A stretch of 64,000 bases of DNA from VFBF01 sp033764865. GTDB taxonomy: Bacteria > Pseudomonadota > Alphaproteobacteria > Caulobacterales > Aquidulcibacteraceae. A program made the translations under genes and the position numbers. The DNA lies in NCBI GenBank assembly GCA_033764865.1, contig JANRIM010000111.1, positions 62,001 through 126,000 on the forward strand, read 5' to 3'. The notes beneath the pieces were generated by a model, which was given only the letters and a program-made list of their open reading frames with translations, did not search any database and had not been told where the DNA came from. Below are positions 57,745-64,000 of the stretch, piece after piece (positions within the stretch are counted from its first letter, which is position 1; the number at the start of each line of letters is the position of its first letter).

Positions 57745-59829
57745 ATGACCAAGATTCTCATAGACGACGTCGAGGTCGACGTTCCCCCCGACTATTCACT
57801 GCTTCAGGCATGCGAGGCGGCCGGCGCCGAGATTCCGCGCTTTTGTTATCATGAGCGTCTCTCGGTGGCCGGAAACTGCCGGATGTGCCTCGTCGAGGTT
57901 AAGGGCGCGCCCAAGCCGGTGGCGTCCTGCGCCCAGCAGGTCAAGGACCAGCGTCCCGGACCGAACGGCGAGCCGCCGGTGGTGATCACCCGGTCTGCGC
58001 TGGTCAAGAAGGCCCGCGAAGGCGTGATGGAGTTCCTGCTCATCAACCACCCACTCGACTGTCCGATCTGCGATCAGGGCGGTGAGTGCGATCTGCAGGA
58101 TCAGGCCGTCGCGTACGGGCGATCGGGCGCGCGCTTTGATGAGAACAAGCGGGCGGTCGAAGACAAGTACATGGGCCCGCTGGTGAAGACCGTGATGACC
58201 CGGTGCATCCAGTGCACCCGCTGCGTACGGTTCGCGACGGAGGTGGCCGGCGTTCCGGAGATCGGCGCGACCGGTCGCGGCGAGGACATGGAAATCACGA
58301 CCTACCTCGAACAATCGCTTGCCAGCGAGCTTTCGGCGAACGTCATCGACTTGTGTCCGGTCGGGGCGCTCACCTCCAAACCCTACGCCTTCAACGCACG
58401 CCCATGGGAGCTGACGAAGACTGAAAGCGTCGACGTGATGGACGCCCTCGGCAGCGCCATCCGCATTGACGCCCGCGGTGACGAGGTGTTGCGGGTGCTG
58501 CCGCGGGTCAACGAAGAGATCAACGAGGAGTGGATCTCCGACAAGACCCGCTTCGCCATCGACGGACTGAAACGGCAACGACTGGACCGGCCATACGTCC
58601 GCAGGAACGGCAAGCTCACGGCGGTGAGCTGGGAGGAGGCTCTGGCGGCGACGGCGCAGGCCCTGCGGGCGCCGCCGGAGCGCATCGGCGCCATCGCGGG
58701 CGACCTTGCCTGCGCGGAGAGCATGAAGGCGACGCTCGACCTGATGCGCGCACTGGGCGTGAAGAACCTCGACGGTCGCCGACCGGGGGTCCCGCTCGGT
58801 GACGGGCCGCGGCAATCGTGGCTGTTCAACACGACCCTGATGAATGTGGAAGAGGCGGATGTCCTCCTCTTCGTGGGGGTGAATCCCCGCATCGAGGCGG
58901 CGGTCTTTAACGCGCGCGTCCGCAAGGCATGGCTGATGGGCGGGCTCAGGGTCGGCGTCATTGGTCCGCGAGCGGACCTGCGCTATCCCTACGATTACCT
59001 GGGCGCCGGGCCGCAATCGCTGCTGGATATTCCGGAATCGTTCGTGGATGCGCTCAAGGGCGCCCGCAATCCCATGATCGTGGTGGGCGAGGGTGCGCTG
59101 GCGCGCAGGGACGGCGCGGCCGTGCTTCGCGCAGCGGGTCGGCTCGCGGCCCGGGCCGGTGTCGTGCGCGGCGGATGGAACGGGTGGAACGTCCTGCATT
59201 GTGCGGCCGCGCGCGTCGGTGCGCTCGATCTTGCATTCGTGCCGGGCGACGGTGGGTTCTCGGCGTCGGCGATGGTGGCGGCCGCAGACGCCGGTCAGCT
59301 CGACACGCTGCTCCTGCTCGGCGTCGATGACATGCCGCTGCCCAAGCCGGGCAAGGGCGCCGTCGTCTACATCGGAACGCATGGCGATGCGGGCGCGCAC
59401 CGGGCCGACATCATCCTCCCGGGAGCCGCCTTCGCCGAGAAGAACGCCACCTGGGTGAACACGGAGGGCCGGGTGCAGTACGGCCGGCGCGCGGCCTATC
59501 CCAAGGGCGACGCTCGCGAAGACTGGGCGATCCTGCGCGCGCTGTCGGCGCTGGCGGGCAAGACGTTGCCGTACGACTCCCTCGCCTCACTGCGCGTGCG
59601 GATGATGGCGGACCATCCCACGTTCGGACAGGTGGACTACGCGCCTGGGGCCGCGGACGCCGAAGGCTTCGATCCGGGTCAGCTGGGGGCTGAGGGCCCC
59701 CTTGATCCGGAGCCTTTTGCGAGCGCGATCGAAAGCTTCCATCTGTCCAACGTCATCGCTCGCGCGAGCCAGACGATGGCCGCATGCGCCAGGGCCGCCG
59801 CGCGGCCTGAAGCTGTGGCGGCGGAGTAG
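57745..59829 (+). CDS. nuoG: NADH dehydrogenase subunit G
   Basis: A 694-residue 75-kDa-type subunit with iron-sulfur clusters relaying electrons. The N-terminal [2Fe-2S] ferredoxin domain has FCYHERLSVAGNCRMCLVEV, then a His/Cys cluster region (HPLDCPICDQGGECDLQD) and CIQCTRCVRF. The later molybdopterin-type domain is retained but degenerate. The ATG at 57745 fits the start KILIDDVEVDVPP. It is the first nuo gene after the accessory block and is 3 bases before nuoH. Confidence 0.96.
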   Translation: MTKILIDDVEVDVPPDYSLLQACEAAGAEIPRFCYHERLSVAGNCRMCLVEVKGAPKPVASCAQQVKDQRPGPNGEPPVVITRSALVKKAREGVMEFLLINHPLDCPICDQGGECDLQDQAVAYGRSGARFDENKRAVEDKYMGPLVKTVMTRCIQCTRCVRFATEVAGVPEIGATGRGEDMEITTYLEQSLASELSANVIDLCPVGALTSKPYAFNARPWELTKTESVDVMDALGSAIRIDARGDEVLRVLPRVNEEINEEWISDKTRFAIDGLKRQRLDRPYVRRNGKLTAVSWEEALAATAQALRAPPERIGAIAGDLACAESMKATLDLMRALGVKNLDGRRPGVPLGDGPRQSWLFNTTLMNVEEADVLLFVGVNPRIEAAVFNARVRKAWLMGGLRVGVIGPRADLRYPYDYLGAGPQSLLDIPESFVDALKGARNPMIVVGEGALARRDGAAVLRAAGRLAARAGVVRGGWNGWNVLHCAAARVGALDLAFVPGDGGFSASAMVAAADAGQLDTLLLLGVDDMPLPKPGKGAVVYIGTHGDAGAHRADIILPGAAFAEKNATWVNTEGRVQYGRRAAYPKGDAREDWAILRALSALAGKTLPYDSLASLRVRMMADHPTFGQVDYAPGAADAEGFDPGQLGAEGPLDPEPFASAIESFHLSNVIARASQTMAACARAAARPEAVAAE

Positions 59830-59832
59830 GTC

Positions 59833-60876
59833 ATGGCGGGACTGATCGAAACTTACGGCCCTGTGTGGGGCTTCTGGGCGGGCGTCGGCCAGATCCTGCT
59901 CGTGATGGTCATGCTGCTGCTGTCGCTGGCGTTCCTGCTGCTGTTTGACCGCAAGGTCTGGGCGGCGGTGCAGTTGCGTAAGGGGCCCAACGTCGTCGGC
60001 CCCTTCGGTCTGCTCCAATCCTTCGCGGACTTCCTGAAGTTCGTTCTCAAGGAGATCGTGATCCCCGCCGGGGCCAACAAGACCGTCTTCATCCTCGCCC
60101 CGCTGATCACCTTCACGCTGGCCTTCGCGTCGTGGGCGGTCATTCCCATCGCGCCAGGATGGGTGATCGCAGATCTGAACGTCGGCATTCTATACCTGTT
60201 CGCGATCTCGTCGCTCGGGGTCTACGGGATCATCATGGGCGGCTGGGCCTCCAACTCGAAGTATCCTTTCCTGGGCGGGCTGCGCTCCGCCGCGCAGATG
60301 GTGAGCTACGAGGTCTCGATCGGCTTCATCCTGATCACCGTCCTCGTGCTGGTGGGCTCACTGAACATCACGCAGATCGTGGAGAACCAGCGCGCAGGGA
60401 TCTGGGCCTGGCACGCATTCGCGTGGCCGACGGTTTTTATCATGTTCCCGATGTTCGTGATGTTCTTCGTTTCGGCCCTTGCGGAGACGAACCGGCCGCC
60501 GTTCGACCTCCCGGAGGCGGAGAGCGAGCTCGTCGCCGGCTACCAGGTGGAGTACTCCTCCACGCCCTACCTGCTCTTCATGATCGGCGAATACCTGAAC
60601 ATCACGCTCATGTGCGCGATGCTCAACATTCTGTTCCTGGGTGGCTGGCACCTGCCATGGGGACCGGTGGACAACCCCTTCCTTGGGTTTGTGGTGTTCT
60701 ATGCGAAGCTGTGGGCGATGTTCTTCCTGTTTGCGATGGTGAAGGCGTTCGTGCCCCGCTACCGCTACGACCAGCTGATGAGGATCGGCTGGAAGATTTT
60801 CTTGCCGACTTCGCTGATCGCGGTGGCTGTGGCCGCGGGCTACGTGACCTATGTCGGCCGGCCGGCGATCGGATAG
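59833..60876 (+). CDS. nuoH: NADH dehydrogenase subunit H
   Basis: A 347-residue membrane subunit with eight helices connecting the two arms at the quinone site. Marks: RKVWAAVQLRKGPNVVGPFGLLQ, EIVIPAGANK, and the conserved acidic loop ETNRPPFDLPEAESELVAGY. Standard length. nuoI follows after 13 bases. Confidence 0.96.
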   Translation: MAGLIETYGPVWGFWAGVGQILLVMVMLLLSLAFLLLFDRKVWAAVQLRKGPNVVGPFGLLQSFADFLKFVLKEIVIPAGANKTVFILAPLITFTLAFASWAVIPIAPGWVIADLNVGILYLFAISSLGVYGIIMGGWASNSKYPFLGGLRSAAQMVSYEVSIGFILITVLVLVGSLNITQIVENQRAGIWAWHAFAWPTVFIMFPMFVMFFVSALAETNRPPFDLPEAESELVAGYQVEYSSTPYLLFMIGEYLNITLMCAMLNILFLGGWHLPWGPVDNPFLGFVVFYAKLWAMFFLFAMVKAFVPRYRYDQLMRIGWKIFLPTSLIAVAVAAGYVTYVGRPAIG

Positions 60877-60889
60877 GGGAGGATAGCCG

Positions 60890-61378
60890 ATGTCCCGTAT
60901 CCTGCAGGCCGCCAAGGGCGCTTTGATGCTCGACATGGTGGGCGGTTTCGGCCTCGCGCTGAAGTATTTCTTCAAGCGGAAGGCGACGGTGAACTACCCC
61001 TTTGAGAAGGGTCCCTTGAGTCCCCGCTTCAGGGGTGAGCACGCCCTGCGCCGCTACGCCAATGGCGAGGAGCGCTGCATCGCCTGCAAGCTGTGCGAGG
61101 CGATCTGCCCCGCGCAGTGCATCGTCATCGAGGCTGAGCCGCGGGACGACGGCTCACGCCGGACGACGCGCTATGACATCGACATGACGAAGTGCATCTA
61201 CTGTGGGTACTGCCAGGAGGCGTGCCCTGTGGATGCGATCGTGGAGGGGCCGAACTTCGAGTTCGCCACCGAGACGCGCGAAGAACTCTTCTACGACAAG
61301 GAGCGCCTGCTCGCGAACGGGGATCGGTGGGAACGCGAGATCGCGCGCAATCTGGAGATGGACGCCCCCTATCGTTAG
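60890..61378 (+). CDS. nuoI: NADH dehydrogenase subunit I
   Basis: A 162-residue 23-kDa-type subunit with two [4Fe-4S] clusters. Motifs: CIACKLCEAICPAQC and CIYCGYCQEACPVDA. The alphaproteobacterial opening RGEHALRRYANGEERC is present. An 83-base gap with a strong hairpin follows before nuoJ. Confidence 0.96.
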   Translation: MSRILQAAKGALMLDMVGGFGLALKYFFKRKATVNYPFEKGPLSPRFRGEHALRRYANGEERCIACKLCEAICPAQCIVIEAEPRDDGSRRTTRYDIDMTKCIYCGYCQEACPVDAIVEGPNFEFATETREELFYDKERLLANGDRWEREIARNLEMDAPYR

Positions 61379-61393
61379 GGCGCGACCGGTATC

Positions 61394-61414
61394 GTCGCCG
61401 GGAACGCCGGCGAC
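61394..61414 (+). other. Eight-pair hairpin between nuoI and nuoJ
   Basis: gtcgccgg-gaacg-ccggcgac is a perfect 8-pair stem with a 5-base loop, 16 bases after the nuoI stop. No T-run follows. It could stabilise the upstream mRNA or be a processing site between the peripheral and membrane arm genes. Confidence 0.4.
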
Positions 61415-61461
61415 AGCTGTTCGACGAGGGCCCAAGCGGTCCTCCAGGGAAAGGGCCGAGC

Positions 61462-62067
61462 ATGGTGGAGGCTGTCGCCTTCTACGTCCTGGCAGTCATC
61501 GCGATCGCTTCGGCGTTCGCGGTCGTCTCCGTGCGCAATCCAGTGCACGCCGTGCTGTTCCTGATCCTGACGTTCTTCAACGCCGCCGGATTGTTCGTGC
61601 TGCTGGGCGCCGAGTTTCTCGCGATGCTCCTGGTCGTTGTGTACGTCGGCGCGGTCGCGGTCCTCTTCCTGTTCGTGGTCATGATGCTGGACGTCGACTT
61701 TGTGGAGCTGAAGCAGGGGTTCCTCAGTTACGCGCCGCTCGGGGGCGTCGTGGCGGCGCTTATCCTTGGGGAAATGCTGTTGGTCACGGGGGCTGTCCGG
61801 GAGGACGCGTCCTTCGCAGCCGAACCGGCGGGACTGCCCGAAGGCGTGACGAACGCCGAGCGGATCGGCCGGGTCCTCTACACAGACTATCTCTTCCACT
61901 TCCAGCTGGCGGGCCTTGTCCTTTTCGTGGCCATGGTGGGCGCCATCGTGCTCACGCTGCGCCGCCGCGAAGGCGTGAAGCGGCAGGATGTGTCGCGCCA
62001 GGTGGGCCGGAGCAAGAAGCAGGGGGTCGAGATGAAGGACGTCCGGCCCGGCCAGGGTCTGGGTTGA
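61462..62067 (+). CDS. nuoJ: NADH dehydrogenase subunit J
   Basis: A 201-residue membrane subunit with five helices. Marks: VSVRNPVHAVLFLILTFFNAAGLF and LLVVVYVGAVAVLFLFVVMML, containing the functionally important pi-bulge helix. The C-terminal tail is Lys/Arg-rich. The ATG at 61462 is used. nuoK follows after 10 bases. Confidence 0.95.
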   Translation: MVEAVAFYVLAVIAIASAFAVVSVRNPVHAVLFLILTFFNAAGLFVLLGAEFLAMLLVVVYVGAVAVLFLFVVMMLDVDFVELKQGFLSYAPLGGVVAALILGEMLLVTGAVREDASFAAEPAGLPEGVTNAERIGRVLYTDYLFHFQLAGLVLFVAMVGAIVLTLRRREGVKRQDVSRQVGRSKKQGVEMKDVRPGQGLG

Positions 62068-62077
62068 GGAGGGGGCC

Positions 62078-62392
62078 ATGCCACTGACCATCGGGCTCGC
62101 CCACTACCTCGCGGTGGCCGCCGCGCTGTTCACGATCGGGGTGTTCGGCATCTTCGTGAACCGCAAGAACGTGATCATCATCCTGATGTCGATCGAACTC
62201 GTTCTCCTGTCGGTCAACATCAATCTGGTGGCCTTCTCAAGCTTCCTCGGGAACATCGAAGGGCAGATTTTCGCGCTCTTCGTGTTGACCGTGGCGGCGG
62301 CGGAAGCGGCCGTCGGCCTTGCGATCCTCGTCACCTATTTCCGAAACCGCGGCGACATCGCCGTGGAAGACCTGAACCTGATGAAGGGCTGA
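62078..62392 (+). CDS. nuoK: NADH dehydrogenase subunit K
   Basis: A 104-residue three-helix membrane subunit. It has the conserved Glu in LMSIELVLLSVNINLVAFS and the second in VAAAEAAVGLAILVTYFR, both needed for proton transfer. Length is as expected. nuoL starts 8 bases after its stop. Confidence 0.96.
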   Translation: MPLTIGLAHYLAVAAALFTIGVFGIFVNRKNVIIILMSIELVLLSVNINLVAFSSFLGNIEGQIFALFVLTVAAAEAAVGLAILVTYFRNRGDIAVEDLNLMKG

Positions 62393-62399
62393 CGCCGCG

Positions 62400-64000
62400 A
62401 TGGCTTTTGAACCCCTCATCCTGCTGGCGCCGCTGCTGGCCGCGACGGTCGCCGGCCTCGGGCAACGCTTCCTCGGCGATCGGCTGGCGATGGCGATCAC
62501 GACGGGATCGGTCGGGCTGGCGCTCGCGCTCTCCGTGGCCACGTTCGTGGACTACGTCTGGCTGGGCGGGGAAGCGCGCGTCATCGAGCTTTTCAAGTTC
62601 ATCGATGTCGGGGGGTTCACGTCTACCTGGTCGGTGCGGATCGACACGCTGTCGGCGATCATGCTTGTGGTGGTCACCAGCGTCTCGTTCCTGGTCCACG
62701 TCTATTCGTGGGGGTACATGGCTGAGGATCCGCATCGCGCGCGTTTCTTCGCCTACCTCTCCTTTTTCACCTTCGCGATGCTGGCCCTGGTGACGGCCAA
62801 CGATTTCCTGCAGATGTTCTTCGGCTGGGAAGGCGTCGGCGTCGCCTCCTACCTGCTGATCGGCTTCTGGTACGACAAGCGCTCCGCCAACGATGCGGCG
62901 ATCAAGGCCTTCGTAGTAAACCGGGTCGGGGACTTCGGCTTCGCGCTGGGGATCATGGCGTGTTTCTTTGCGTACGGATCGATCCGGTTCGACGAAGTGT
63001 TCGCCGCCGCCGCGGCGAACCCCGCCCTCGTCTTTGATTTCCGGATTTTCAGCGTGCCGGCGATCGAGGCCATCGCCGTCCTCTTGTTCATCGGGGCGAT
63101 GGGTAAGAGCGCCCAGTTCTTTCTCCATGTCTGGCTGCCGGACGCCATGGAGGGCCCGACGCCGGTGTCCGCCTTGATCCACGCGGCGACGATGGTGACA
63201 GCCGGGGTGTTCATGGTGTGCCGGTGCTCGTCACTCTATGAACTGGCCCCGACGGCTGCGGCGTTCGTGACCATCACGGGCGCCGTCACGGCGCTGTTCG
63301 CTGCAACGGTGGGCCTGGCCCAGAACGACATCAAGCGGGTGGTCGCTTACTCCACGTGCTCCCAACTGGGGTACATGTTCTTCGCCGCGGGCGTGGGGGC
63401 GTATGGCGCGGCCATGTTCCATCTCTTCACCCACGCCTTCTTCAAGGCGTTGCTGTTCCTGGGGGCGGGGTCCGTCATCCACGGCATGCACCACGAGCAA
63501 GACATGCGATTCATGGGCGGCGTGCGCCAACCCATGATGTTCACGTGGGCGATGATGCTGATTGGCACCCTCGCGCTGACGGGTGTGGGCATACCGGGGA
63601 CGCAGATCGGGTTCGCAGGGTTCTTCTCCAAGGACGCGATCATCGAAAGCGCGTTCGCCGCCGGTGAAGGGGGGCGCGTGTTCGGTCAGGTGGCCTTCTG
63701 GTGCGGCGTGACGGCCGCGTTCCTGACGTCGTTCTACTCCTGGCGGCTGATGTTCATGGCGTTCGAGGGCAAGTTCCGGCCGAATCCCGCGGCGCACCAT
63801 GAAGAGCATGCTCATGACGGGCATGGCGACGCCCACGCCGTCGACGACCATGCCGACGAGCCGGGCGCACACCCTGCGAAAGCACCGGAGGGTGCGGCGC
63901 CCGCTCACGAGTCGCCCGCGGTGATGACGGCCCCGTTGGCGATTCTCGCTGCAGGCGCCGTATTCGCCGGCGTTTTCTTTGCGCCGTACTTTCTCAAAGA
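62400..64000 (+). CDS. nuoL: NADH dehydrogenase subunit L (partial, C terminus beyond window)
   Basis: The first 533 residues of the antiporter-like proton-pumping subunit; the frame is open to the right edge. Marks: NDFLQMFFGWEGVGVASYLLIGFW with the TM5 Glu, WLPDAMEGPTPVSALIHAATMVTAG, and AYSTCSQLGYMF. The ATG at 62400 overlaps no other gene. Residues about 466-491 form a His/Asp-rich loop (HHEEHAHDGHGDAHAVDDH) that E. coli NuoL lacks but which similar alphaproteobacterial proteins can carry. nuoM and nuoN presumably follow. Confidence 0.95.
   Translation, partial: MAFEPLILLAPLLAATVAGLGQRFLGDRLAMAITTGSVGLALALSVATFVDYVWLGGEARVIELFKFIDVGGFTSTWSVRIDTLSAIMLVVVTSVSFLVHVYSWGYMAEDPHRARFFAYLSFFTFAMLALVTANDFLQMFFGWEGVGVASYLLIGFWYDKRSANDAAIKAFVVNRVGDFGFALGIMACFFAYGSIRFDEVFAAAAANPALVFDFRIFSVPAIEAIAVLLFIGAMGKSAQFFLHVWLPDAMEGPTPVSALIHAATMVTAGVFMVCRCSSLYELAPTAAAFVTITGAVTALFAATVGLAQNDIKRVVAYSTCSQLGYMFFAAGVGAYGAAMFHLFTHAFFKALLFLGAGSVIHGMHHEQDMRFMGGVRQPMMFTWAMMLIGTLALTGVGIPGTQIGFAGFFSKDAIIESAFAAGEGGRVFGQVAFWCGVTAAFLTSFYSWRLMFMAFEGKFRPNPAAHHEEHAHDGHGDAHAVDDHADEPGAHPAKAPEGAAPAHESPAVMTAPLAILAAGAVFAGVFFAPYFLK

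Overview
The window is about 96% coding, very GC-rich chromosomal DNA, and no stretch longer than about 170 bases lacks a gene or a described element. Gene content points to an alphaproteobacterium, most likely of the Caulobacterales/Hyphomonadaceae kind. Supporting signs are the block rpoZ-spoT-pyrE-pdxJ-acpS-lepB-rnc-era-recO-parC, the block nrdR-ribD-ribE-ribB-ribH-nusB-thiL, a CBP3-type chaperone next to plsX-fabH-ihfA, 5-aminolevulinate synthase (C4 haem route), and a proton-pumping pyrophosphatase. Family-level placement is inference. I see no insertion sequence, prophage, integrase or CRISPR array.

Layout. 1-4.5 kb: the 3' end of an unknown gene, a catalytically dead EAL-like protein, a NUDIX hydrolase, an Hpt protein, NAD kinase, a class II aldolase-family protein and a small exported protein. 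4.6-9.1 kb: an RND efflux adaptor and pump with no outer-membrane channel gene. 9.1-13 kb: a cytochrome c, a short MprF-like aminoacyl-lipid synthase, family 5 uracil-DNA glycosylase, a NYN-domain protein and folK, the last two with start codons sharing one CATG. 13.1-23 kb: the housekeeping block from rpoZ to parC. 23.1-28.8 kb: lemA with an M48 protease, bpt, an orphan motB, a flavin reductase, a beta-hydroxyacid dehydrogenase and a pseudo-receiver protein. 28.8-36.8 kb: hemB diverging from hemA, then nrdR and the riboflavin genes with nusB and thiL. 36.9-42.9 kb: hppA with a strong terminator, bamE, a cytochrome bc1 assembly chaperone, plsX, fabH, ihfA and tRNA-Pro. 43-49.4 kb: a MurC/Mpl-like ligase diverging from an LD-carboxypeptidase, a TrmO-like protein, two small proteins, then a minus-strand operon of a CpcT-like lipoprotein, a crotonase-fold protein and a CoA-transferase. 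49.4-64 kb: tRNA-Val, tRNA-Asp and the complex I operon nuoA to nuoL, running off the window end.

How the genes work together. The nuo operon, the bc1 assembly chaperone, the cytochrome c, ALAS/HemB and H+-PPase describe an aerobic, haem-rich respiratory cell that also conserves energy from pyrophosphate. The complex I operon is unusual in carrying small extra genes between core subunits: two NTF2-like proteins after nuoD, two membrane proteins between nuoE and nuoF, and a DUF3291 protein, an opposite-strand lipoprotein esterase and a YciI-like protein between nuoF and nuoG. In the riboflavin cluster RibD has only its reductase domain, and the cyclohydrolase II half of the RibBA-like protein lacks its zinc cysteines, so two activities must be encoded elsewhere.

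No wholly new system such as a defence island or novel biosynthetic cluster is evident. The best leads are the complex I accessory genes, three signalling-fold proteins that look catalytically inert or orphaned, the incomplete riboflavin set, and a possible peptidoglycan-recycling pair.
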